A stretch of 64,000 nt of DNA from Trichoplusia ni. Taxonomy: Eukaryota > Arthropoda > Insecta > Lepidoptera > Noctuidae. Within the stretch, counting starts at the first letter, position 1; every line of letters begins with the position of its first letter. Both the position numbers and the translations under genes were made by a program. Below, piece after piece: positions 25,836-36,160 of the stretch. The notes beneath the pieces were generated by a model. It saw only the letters and a program-made list of their open reading frames with translations. It searched no databases and was not told where the DNA came from. The stretch covers positions 2,294,001 to 2,358,000 of the forward strand of contig NC_039494.1 of the NCBI RefSeq assembly GCF_003590095.1. Direction: 5' to 3'.

Positions 25836-26593
25836 GGGTATTCTTTAGTAATCGGCTGCATTCATAGGAGTGTGGGGATGGGGGGAGGGGGGAGGGGTGG
25901 TGCCCAGGATATACCCCCTAAAGGGAAAAGATGCGGAAACGTATATTTTTTGAGATTTTTTGAAATTTAGTTTTGAGGTTAGGAGTGTCAAAACGGTGTC
26001 ATCGGCTCGGTCGACGGAGCCCCGCTTCGCGGGGCTCCTACTTCTGGGTGGTTTAAAAATAAATAACCACGAAGTGGTTGGCGGGGTCTATTCGCTCGCT
26101 TCGCTCGCTCAACGACCCCGCCAACCACTTCTAACCTAACCTGTCCATGTCGGGGTGCTCCGAGTCGGGGTGTTAACTATGATGATGGTTCTAGATTTAG
26201 TTTTATACATTTCAACATTTTACATAAATTTCGATTTATATGATAATCATCATAACAATTTAGAAAAATCACAATACGAAAACACGGAACATAAACAATC
26301 GCGAACGAAAAGCGAATGAACTAAATGAACTATTGGAATGTAATTACACTCTTTGACAGTTGAGTGACACTTCAATATGACGGTTAGAGTGAGAAAACAC
26401 TAGTTTTTGCCATACATTATAAAATTTTCTGTTTCATTTTTGAGAATTAACCTCAAAACTTTAAATTAAGATTTCTCAAAAACTACACATTTCCGCACAA
26501 AAACACTTTATATTATAACTCGGGGCATCATTGCCGATCTATTAAAACCAAAAACACCCAGTAATTCGTGCAGCCCGTTTCTAAAGTCAACCC
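25836..26593. mobile_element. 758-bp inverted-repeat transposon with GC-rich hairpin core
   Basis: It is flanked by identical 8-base direct repeats TATGTATC (25828-25835 and 26594-26601). Termini are imperfect inverted repeats: GGGTATTCTTTAGTAATCGG / GGGTTGACTTTAGAAACGGG, both followed by CTGCA. A second inverted pair lies inside (GCGGAAACG..TTTTGAGGTTA at 25930-25981 versus its complement at 26447-26500). The core has two hairpins: 10-bp stem GGAGCCCCGC (26016-26038) and a perfect 18-bp stem GAAGTGGTTGGCGGGGTC (26071-26088 with 26114-26131) closing a CGCT-rich loop. It has no transposase frame, so it is non-autonomous. An 8-bp duplication fits hAT, P or Merlin/MULE-like groups; the exact family is not recognised. 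It disrupts exon 2 of the THAP pseudogene, so it landed there after the gene existed. Confidence 0.8.
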
Positions 26594-26888
26594 TATGTAT
26601 CTCCTTTCATTATAATATCATCGTCTAAAACTTGTTTCCAGATCTCAAACCTTTCTTTATAACAGTCTGGCTTAGGAAAATGATGTAATGTACCTGAAAT
26701 TAGAAAGAATGAGTTAATTGCAGGTTGTGAAATTTATGTTTTAAAAATATAGTGATATATAATAGTACAAACTTCGATCGGATCGTTCCTACAATAAGAT
26801 CACTTATTCTATCATCAATAATCATCTTACCTCCTTCTTCACATCCAAAATAGCAATGAGTGCGAGAGTATTTCGGTAATCTCGCCAT

Positions 26889-29044
26889 CGTAATCCGTAA
26901 AAAACGCAGCCAAATTTTTAAATCAAGTAATGTAAACACACGTCGTAGTCCATTAAACGATGCCAGGGTCAAGAGAAATAAATATATTCGTCGGTATCCG
27001 TTCACGAGAAGCCAAGTAAATACGTAGGAAGCAGTTTCGAGGTCCAGAAAACACGCGATGGTCAATAATAGGCAAATAAGTCGAAAATAAAACTTGGTAA
27101 ACTCACGGCACAAGAAACGAACGTTGAGTGAAAAGTTTTCAAAACATATCAGTGCTGTCATGTCATTAGCAAAATAAAAATTGCGTATAAGATTAATTGA
27201 AGACCGAAAAGGCGATTCAGTTTTTTTTTAATTTTTTTTAGTTTACTTTTTATTAAATAATATTTATTAAATTATTAAAAGAATAACATTTTGAAGAAAG
27301 CAGTTACTGTAGCGGCATCTAGTAATATTTAAGGGAATATTATGCCTTAGTTGACTTGCCCTGTGGCATAGATGGCACCACTTTCCATACATTTTGTTTT
27401 CTTGTCCTCAAAGTACCGTACTGTCACCCCCATGGTGTAAGCCAAAAAAATTAGAGGCTCAGCTCTTAGGCTCTCGAAATGATCCCACGGAGCAAACAAA
27501 TATTTGTAAATAAATAAGGCTTTGTACATCCGACTCCCGTCGCGGCGTTGTGCCCTTACCATCACTTCTCATAGTACAACTTTGCTTGCCGTGGGAGCGG
27601 GAAAGCAAATTACACATTGTAGAGCGCCATCTCACTTCAACAACTGCAACAGTCTCACTTTGAGAGTTGATGGTACGGGGTGAGTATTCTTCAGAACAAC
27701 ACACGACAACCTGATTTATATTCAGCCATTATTTTTATCAAAGCGGAATAAGCACATGCTATTCAATGGCGGATACAGCTTATTATCAGGAGTATCTCAT
27801 TCATCGTCGTTAGGATTGTACGACGTGCTCATCGAAGAAAAGAATTATATTTCAAGACGCTTACTGAAACTCTCAATACAAAAACGCTGTAGTGAAAGAG
27901 AGATGGCACGATACACAGTGATGTATGTTTTCTCGCTCCTACTAAAGCAGCATCTTGCTCTATGAGCTTGCAATAGTCACAGGTTCTTTTTCTTTAATGA
28001 TGTCTATCGAGTTCAGACGCTTATTACGACTGCAGACTCCTTGCTACTGATCCATTGATACGAATCGTTCTAATGACGAACATTTTTAACTTTAGATTTT
28101 TGTCGGTTTTATCGTCTTGCTGCTCCAATGAGTCTTGGTGATAGTTATCTTAATGGAATAATATTTACTTTGTTAATGTCGCACTTTAGTGATATTTAAA
28201 TTGATTTTGGCCACTGCTAATTTTAGCAATGTGAATAATGGATTAAGAAATGTTTCTTTTCTCTTCATAATTTTTTAAGTGCTTAAAAATACCGTAATTT
28301 ACTTATCAACCACACCTAAGACGTTGCAAAAGCGTTCCAAAACTACAGAAAACAAGAATTATTACACAATCCGGCATTCAGTTTGTATCTAATTGCCTTA
28401 TTCTTCCTGCTTATGACAGGGAATGCAGTAAATCTTAAGGAGAACGCCTTACCTATATTATATTTATGACTGTGATCGTTAGACCGGCAAAATGCTCGAA
28501 AGAAAACAACAAAAGAAATATTCTTCACTGTTTTATGCCAGTCTCATAATAAAATATGTAAACAAGTCGGTATACTGAAAATAAATGATTATTTCGAAGG
28601 TTTTTTACTGAATTGCCCGAATTTGTATAACAATACCTCGTAACCACAAAGGATTTTTCGTTGTTGACATTTGTCTATGTACTTATTCAGTTTTGTTGGT
28701 AGCTATAAACCTTTTCCGTAATTATTTAGATGCTATATTATTTTGTGTCATGGCATAAGCTAGTACTAAGAGGGAAGTTAATTAGGTACGACGATTGAAT
28801 ACGGGGTTGCAATTATCAAAATGATTTTTTTTAAAGCGTTGTCAAGAATGAAAAAAAATATATATATAATAGACCTTAACCTTAATAAAAAAGAAAAGAA
28901 AACAAAAGACAACAAGCGAATAAAAAACTGAATATGGAAGATCATCTTATTTTAGAAGCTTGAAACAAAAAAACTATGTAACATTTGCGTCATGAACTGT
29001 GAACGGAATAAACACGAAACAAAAATAACTATCCCGTCAGTCCT
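26889..29044. other. Spacer upstream of the THAP pseudogene, no gene supported
   Basis: The minus-strand frame running 27161-26700 is mostly upstream leader; only its internal ATG at 26888 begins the THAP exon. The sequence 26889-27180 may hold the old promoter. The frames at 27347-27965 and 28343-28528 have no recognisable domain. Confidence 0.4.
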
Positions 29045-29240
29045 GATAGAATAGTTAAAGCCAGTTGAACCCAGTGGTTTTACCCGCGGAATTCCCGTTC
29101 CCGGGGCTTTATTGGGATAAAAACCTATGTACTATTCCTGATAATACAATGTGTTTGCCAAATTTCATACAGATCCACTCAACCGTTCTCGTGTGAATGA
29201 AACAAATATCCATCCATCCAAACTCTTGAATAATGATTTT
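29045..29240 (+). repeat. Common lepidopteran repeat ('TTTTACCCGCGG')
   Basis: The order is GTGGTTTTACCCGCGG (about 29073), a GGGATAAAAACCTATGT block, CCAAATTTCATACAGATCC, ACTCAACCGTTCTCGTGTG, and finally ATATCCATCCATCCAAACTC. It matches a highly repeated butterfly and moth element that ends in ACATACATACAAACTTTCGC. The copy is degenerate; the overlapping minus-strand frame at 29165-29368 is not a gene. Confidence 0.65.
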
Positions 29241-31884
29241 AGGTAGTTTAAGCAACCATTATCAGATAGGAAGTGACTCCAGCGTTCACAAAAATAAGAC
29301 GTAATAGTAATGACATTTCTTAATTTTACCCGAGTAAACGGTAAAAGGAAAGGACAACAACTTCGCAAAGAATGCTAGTCTTTTGGACCATTAAAATAAA
29401 ATCTTAAAGTCTACTTGTACCAATGTCACCTGAAGTTCATCAGAACGTAGAATCTTTTCTTTAGATATCGCATCCTTTTTGACTAATGACATCCATCCAT
29501 AGCTAAGTATATCCAGTTTATAAGCATCTTAGCGACATCTTGTATCAAAATATATGCCAGCTATATACCTAGTCATAGTATAAGGAGCCCGAGGAAGTTT
29601 CCTTCCGCCTCGCTTCTATAAGGCAAGCGAAAGTACGTACAAAACTTACCTAGATACAACACCAACTTCCCGATAAAGTTCCGTATCTAATCCAAAGTCT
29701 GTTATTTTGTATTTATCTATAATATGAGCTATTTCATCTTAAGAATTTTTTATTAGTTATTTTTTTATGTGGATAGACTTGTAATGGTTTAATGTTATAA
29801 AATCTATGAAGTGCGTAAAATAATAAGATACCATAATAGTGTGGTTGGTGATTACAAACGAAACAAATTTTTTTTAACTTTTTCAAGCACTTTTGAAACA
29901 TTAATAGTAATAATCCAAAATGTTATTATAAGAAGAACTGCCAAGAAACGTATACTGAGGATCTTCGTCCTTCTTAACGTTTTCATCCTGAACAGGATAT
30001 CAAGATCCGAAGGCGAGAACACTCAATGAAACTCACTCACTGTTTCACTAAGGACAATTTATTATTAATTCACTAGGAATCACAAGAAATCGCAACTACA
30101 ACAAAATTAAATAAAAATATATATAGTTTGCTCGGTAACGAAACCATAGCGCGATCTATTTCAATCTTAACGCCATCTAGGGAAGCGTGGGTTCAACTTT
30201 TGTACAAAGCAAGTATTTAGACACATCCCTTAAATACTCTTTGCGAAATGATCTCTAACTCACATACAGCACATGGCAACAGTGGATGCTGCATCAGAGG
30301 CAAATGTATGCCTATGCCACTGCAACGTAAATTGTGCGCGATGCGTTCTACGTCATTACCTAGGTAATGATGTCTGTGGAGGTCTATGGAGGTATAGTCT
30401 GTTTTGTAAAGCATTTTTAAAGGAGTAACTACCCTGATGATGAGACGATGTTCCTGTTGCCAGGTGACCTAAACCTTTTGCTTCTTAACGTGTTTTCCTA
30501 TTTATTTGCACGGTTTTAAGACCGCGAGCATCTTCTAAGATTTAATAATTTTTAGCGAGTATACCTAAGTTAGTCTGGTTATTTTCAGGTACTTACGTAA
30601 CATAAGGAGTTAGACCAATTGATAATGGGTAATCAGCGCAAAAATGGGGAATAGGGGAGATTCAAGCTAATACTGTCATTAGCAAACTTAAGTCTTAGAG
30701 GGTTATTTCCACAATTAGTAAAAGAAACGTATCAGAATTTTCCCTGAATATTTTAGTTTAAAGAAAATAGTTTTCTAGTTTATAGAAAAAAATTGTTGAG
30801 TTTAGAAGAGTCTGTAAATAGATCGTCAGTTATTTCTGAATTTCTTGCAACCTATTAGTAATTTTACAAGTTTTAACTGAATCACGCTGCTTTGGTTTCC
30901 AGAAAACAATCAATGTATAAATATTTTTAAGAAATGATTCGTAATACTATAATTTGAGTTGTAGTGAAAATGTCTACCTTTTCATGAGACGCCGCTCTTT
31001 AACAATCAGACGTAACCAACAAACAGCCTCTGTAATAAATTTCGGTTTCACCTTTTTGGTACAAAAACCCTAAAAACGACTAAAATTTGCAACTTAAGAT
31101 AAGAAATATTGTATAATTACATAAGAGCAACGATTACCACACATAGAAACTATCACTCACATTCACAGAACATAATCGCCAAGTGTTCTGCAAATTGTAC
31201 CCTTTTTAACCCCAAACTGAATGTTCATGTTTCAGTTAGCTTATCTCTACGTTATCCACCCGTCTACTTCTTACAGTACAGACATTCTTTTACACTATCG
31301 GGCGTATCGCGTGCAAATTGCTATGCTATTTGCTTTTATGTGGACAAAAACAGGCGCGAACAGGCAAAAATCGCAAGTAAAAAGGCCTACTTCCTAACTT
31401 CCTGCACTAAAACGAGGCGGTGATTCTCTCACGCGATAAAAACTACTGCAGGGTTTGAGGAACATTCATTCTGAAAGTATTGGTGACTTGCATGCATTGT
31501 GGGTTAAACCTGGATTCCTTTTCCCTTTGAAATTAGGAATCTGAGTAGGTCCTACAAGAAGCAGTACCAAGTAATTTAAATATCGAAAAAGATAAATGTA
31601 TATGTGGGATATGACACAATTAACCTGAGATAATAAAAATATATGCTGAAATACATACTTCATTTCGAAATATTAAAAAGTCAAAACAAAACACAAAGAG
31701 GGACATTACTTTAGCTACAGCCTCTCTAAGTAGGTGCGGTTAGCTCGTTAAGCTCTTTCTTTAAATGAACCACAATGTTCACCCTTTAAAGCCGTGTGGT
31801 CAATTATATTATTTAGAACAGGCTCATACAAATATTTCTAAAGCTTTTTATTAATCAATCTTAATGAAATGGTTCATACTTATT
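29241..31884. other. Spacer, no gene supported
   Basis: No conserved reading frame, RNA gene or clear transposon end is visible. The frames 29811-30029, 30217-30414, 31109-31423 and 31466-31663 look random. Confidence 0.4.
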
Positions 31885-32098
31885 TCTTGGTACGTGCAAG
31901 AAAATGTAAGAACCTTTTTTTCGGATGGGAAATCATCAAATGACTCCTCCCACTTTGGTTCAAGTGGAGGGGAGTGTCAGACTTTTACTGACTTGGACAC
32001 TCCCATGTTCCTTCCTTTCCTAATGTGTACCCAGGACGCGGTAACCCTTGTAGGCGATTCTCCCGGCCCGACATGCACAGGGCTAAAGTGTAAGACCT
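31885..32098 (+). repeat. Common moth repeat ('AAATCATCAAATGACTCCTCC')
   Basis: It carries TTTTCGGATGGGAAATCATC, AATGACTCCTCCC, GAGTGTCAGACTTTTACTGA, CACTCCCATGTTCCTTCC and ACGCGGTAACCC in the order typical of an abundant lepidopteran repeat (AATCATCCAATGACTTCTC...GTCAGACTCTTACTGAC...CGGTAACC). The plus frame at 31864-32100 is produced by it and is not a gene. A fragment of the opposite orientation is at 11940-12060. Confidence 0.65.
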
Positions 32099-35000
32099 AG
32101 ATCAAATTGTCTAAGAGATAAATAAAAAACCATCACTATTGTAAAATGAAAAAATCCTTTAATTTTTTAAATATGTTAAAACAACTTAACAAACCCTCCT
32201 CTGCATCTAAACGGTGGAAGTAAAATACCACGACAATATATTTCGAAACAAACATACGGATGGAGTTCCAACGTCCCCAGTTTTCAGCGGCTAAAATTAA
32301 TATGAAAGTTTCGCCTTCACGGGACAGAAGTGTGGATGAACACACTTGTAAATTATCACGTCATTTAAGCGAGACTCGGCGGTGCAATTTCATGGTCGAA
32401 CGAACTACGCGCCGGTCCCAGAGTGGGACTCGCAAACGCTTCCGACATTAAACGACCCCTGAATGTAATCATGCAGAAAGTTACCAAAATTCTTGGCAGG
32501 ATTTGATGAAAATAATAGACAATGATGGACGGGATGCATACCAGTACAATTTACACTACATACATCTTTGTTCAAGCAACATTATCCATACAAAGCGAAA
32601 TTATTTGACCGGATTTTTTTTCAAGCACAAGGACAAAAATTGTATTATATTTACGATTTTCGAAGTTCTTTACGAAAAAACGCGTGCTTACGATTTTTTA
32701 TGGAATGCGATTGACGAGTCCCGATGGTAATTGATCACGGGCTTTGGACTTCCGTAACGACAAAAGAATCGGTGGTGCATTACCGACCCCTAATGTGAAA
32801 GGTCCAGAATATGAATCAGTGCGTATTTGGGCAGTGGCAAAAGAATCTTTTGAGCTCTTTATTGAAGTAAAAAAAATGTACTCCACCTACGTAATATATG
32901 AAAAAAAATGGTTATTCCACTATCATAGCGTCTATTGATGGGAAAGGAATGAAGTCAAAGTATTTTTATCACAAATAAAAGCAGTCCTATGCTATATACT
33001 TACCTATGGAAAACTGAATTACGGCTGCGTAAAACATCTGCAAAAAAGTGTCATTTTAATTCAAAATATTCGTAGTTTCTGACGAGATCTGGGCTTATGT
33101 AATCAGTTAATGGATATCACCAGCTTGCCATTAAAAATCAAAGTAAATTCTTCGTAGCGCTTTAAAGGATTATTTCAAGAGTATTCCGAACATTAACTGA
33201 TACTAAAAATAGAATTACAATGGCTTTGAGTTACTAAAAGATATTACGATAAGTGGATGTCGTGAATTAATGTATTAAAATGTATGTAATTTAGGTAATT
33301 GTGAAATACAGATCAAGGAATCTTAATCAATCGTTAACTTATATTGAGTAGCGAGGCAGAACCAGGTAGTTTTCATCACTGTCCAGAGGGTAAAACGTTT
33401 GATACGTCTATCGATATAATGTTGAAATGAACACACATTGAAACACAATATTTTTAATCCGATTCGATCGGATAAAGTTCGGAAATAAAATCGAAATAAC
33501 AAAACAATATTAAATCCGTTTATATCCCTGTGTTTTTATATTTAGGAACAATGTGGTTCTTTTTTTGTGTTCCATCACTTATCAAACTCAAATACAAAAT
33601 ATTCTCAAAGGACGTTTTATGGCCTCTTTACTTTATAGCAAAGATATTGTAGAGCAACATCAAAACAAAAATTAAAGTAAAACGATCAAACAATGTTGAA
33701 CAAAGTTTGTCGATGCTATTTAATACGGCCACTGTTTCGTACATTTACAAAGTTTGTAAGGAAGCTCTTTAATCAGGGCAGAAATTAGCCAGCAACTCCG
33801 AACTGTAAAATCCGGCGGCATAATAAAGTCCGACCGCGGCCACGACGGCAAAACTGGTTTTGTTCTATGAAAATGTCTGATCTCGGTACCGTCGTAACTC
33901 CCACCTATTGTGCTCGACTCTTTGTCTATAAAAAAGTTTTTTTTTTATTCCAAAGATGAAAGTATGGCCATTTATAGGCTACTCCACATTTAAGTAAAAG
34001 CCTGCAGCTGCCAGCACGAAATTTGTAAATCAAATTAAGTAAACGCGATCATCCGTACATATCTACGTCTTTTTGTGATTCGCTGTGAAGATTTCTCATT
34101 GTATCTGTTTAAAAGTGTTTTATTCTTATGTAGTTTGTATTTAAATTACAGAATACGTAAATAAGTAATCCTTTACTTACCCTTGGGTCTGTCTATAGTT
34201 GTAACAAGTTCAATCTCAACATTAAAATGTCTCCTGTCTCTTATATGCCCAACTAGTTAGCCAATAGTTTCCTAGATAAAAACAAATGCTATCTAAATAA
34301 TTTTGAACCATAATAAATGCATCACGTGAACGACTATCTCAAAAGCATCTTTAAAACGGGGTTTTGACAACTATCTCCACACGTTCGTTCCCCACAGGTA
34401 AGTCACCTAAATTTCGCACAATCAATGTCATATCTGTCCCTTGGCATTTACCAGATCTCCCTCTTAGGGTGTTCGAGACGGACGTCCCCAGAGAGAAATG
34501 GGGTTAACATCGTTGAACGTAATTTCTGAAGAGGGTCATCAGGAAGATATAATGCCATTTCTGTACCCTTGATGTCTTTTTAAGTGCGGACCCACTTAAC
34601 CCTAACTCGGGGCGGAGTTTTCTGCTATTCGTTGTCAACTCGGAAAAACTAATGGAATTCACAAAGCTTTAATATTTTCAATTGTTGGTAATATTTCAAT
34701 TGGTGTTTTGTTTCTTTTGTTTTCTTGTAGAGACTGGAGTAGGTAAACAATTTGTGAACTAAAAAATTTATATATAATATCTGAGAATAATACTCACCAA
34801 TGACAATGTTATAATTATAAAACTTTAATACTTCTATTGTAAAATCAGACTAAAAGCTACTTACTTACCTTGCTCACTTTCTTTCGCCTACAACTAGGTC
34901 GACAGTAACTTTTCTTTAATGGGTTACTCGAGACAAGAACCAGGCAGATACCAGCTCTGCTTAATATCTACATTAATTAGTATTTTATTGTAAAGTACTT

Positions 35001-35109
35001 TTTCATATTTATAAATGAAATTCTAGCCGGCAACGTCAGAGGCGCTTTGAAATACGTACGTACGCTTTTCTATATCTATATTAATCCAACAGTATTAAAC
35101 TCAAACTTG
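32099..35109. other. Spacer, no gene supported
   Basis: The frames 32136-32451, 32503-32730 and 32698-32938 lack family resemblance. A consensus donor CCCCACAG|GTAAGT lies at 34398, which could end an untranslated exon. A CpG-richer unique segment spans 34440-34640. Confidence 0.4.
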
Positions 35110-35240
35110 CTATTTATTTACTAACGGTTAATTAACGGACATGCGTTCGAATTGCGGCCCCAGCACCGCAAATTACATGATTAAGGACTCCGTTTGGATC
35201 CAAAACTAGCCAGGGGTCCCGATAAAAAAGCATGAGAATA
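35110..35240 (+). repeat. Degenerate relative of the 16190-16290 repeat
   Basis: It shares TACATGATTAAGGACTCCG, TTTGGATCCAAAACTAGCCAG and GG.CCCGATAAA with the copy at 16190-16290, in the same order. No target duplication is visible. Confidence 0.45.
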
Positions 35241-36160
35241 TCATTATTATATAAACAATACTGAATCCACCTCTCAAAAGTTATGTTTAGATAATTTATC
35301 AACAAATTAATTTAAGTTTCCTCTCTTTTTCTTTGAAGTACTTCCAAAAAGAAAATATTACTTCGTCTCTCAGTATTATTACAGAGGGGCAGTAACCTAA
35401 GCATTCCCAGAAGTACGCTTTAAATAAATTAATTGCGCGTCATCAAAAAGCTGGGCAAACTCAGACGAAATAAAAGTTTGAAGGACCTTAACTAATTAAA
35501 TCTTACTGCTTATGAATTTCCTTTAAACTTTTCCAGGTCCCGTGAAGAAAACATGTTTTATTTTTTCAATATACCTATGTACTACGTATACAGTAAGCAT
35601 TACTCATTACATTAATAATATTAATATCAGCTTTCCAATTCACATAATTCCTTACAGATCTGATTCGTTTCCACATTAGCTAAGGCCTTCTTTACCCTGA
35701 GAAAAAAAACGGACATAAAACTACAAAAATAATATTACTTATATTTTACGGCGAGCATCGTATATATATCTAAGAAGAAGTCTAAATTAGTACCTAAGTC
35801 AATTTTTAATGAAATATAATATACTTCAGTAATGAGCGTCTGTTTATAAATAAATATTAAGTACCTATAGAAAATAAGAAATTAAGAAGCACAACTATAC
35901 GCTCAAACGATAAATTGTAAATTATGAGGTTGAAATCGATGCATTAAATTAGTAACATTTGGCGCATCCTTACCCAACGGAAACCGTGGTGTTGCCATAA
36001 TAAAAGCACGCGTCGAATTTGACTTGACAGTTCGTCGCGTCCTAACAGCTGTTTTACCAATTGCCTCGAAAAAGCACGATTTTAAAATCGGTTGAGCTGT
36101 ATGCACGTGTTGGAGAGTTATCTTGAAAAAAGTATAGTTCATGTTTAATAAGTGATTAAT
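35241..36160. promoter_or_regulatory. Likely promoter and 5' leader of the 36161 gene
   Basis: The last 200 bases before the ATG are CpG-richer than the spacer and unspliced-looking. An in-frame stop (TAA, 36149-36151) lies just upstream of the ATG. A tiny upstream frame (36141-36155: ATG, three codons, TGA) could lower translation. No TATA box or initiator could be assigned with confidence. The antisense frame 35903-36205 is a shadow. Confidence 0.35.

Larger units (their letters stand above)
24355..26888 (-). pseudogene. Broken THAP-domain / P-element-type transposase gene
   Basis: This is the remnant of an intron-containing gene. Exon 1 (26888-26831) encodes MARLPKYSRT then HCYFGCEEG, giving the first two zinc ligands (C12, C16) of a C2CH THAP finger. 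Exon 2 (26693 downward) gives LHHFPKPDCY and RFEIWKQVL, the THAP FPK..RF..W signature. It is cut at 26602 by a 758-bp insertion and resumes at 25827 with KHFEKYYIGKG and RNAVPTFY (THAP end) to 25717. The frame is also broken at the third zinc ligand (TAA at 25805-25803). Exon 3 is 25185-25081. Exon 4 starts at 24880 and encodes LLLIFDKLFDSFNGHS and SPHFPFWAEI, resembling the region before the C-terminal part of P-element/THAP9 transposases. A frameshift and stop lie near 24633, and the frame then continues to 24355. The RNase H core normally found between these parts is absent. THAP assignment is firm; P-element identity of exon 4 is likely. Confidence 0.7.

Noticed and set aside
26700..27161. 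A 153-codon minus-strand frame
   Set aside because: Only its internal part from the ATG at 26888 to the donor at 26831 is real THAP exon. The upstream part is hydrophobic and without family resemblance, and the downstream part reads through the intron.
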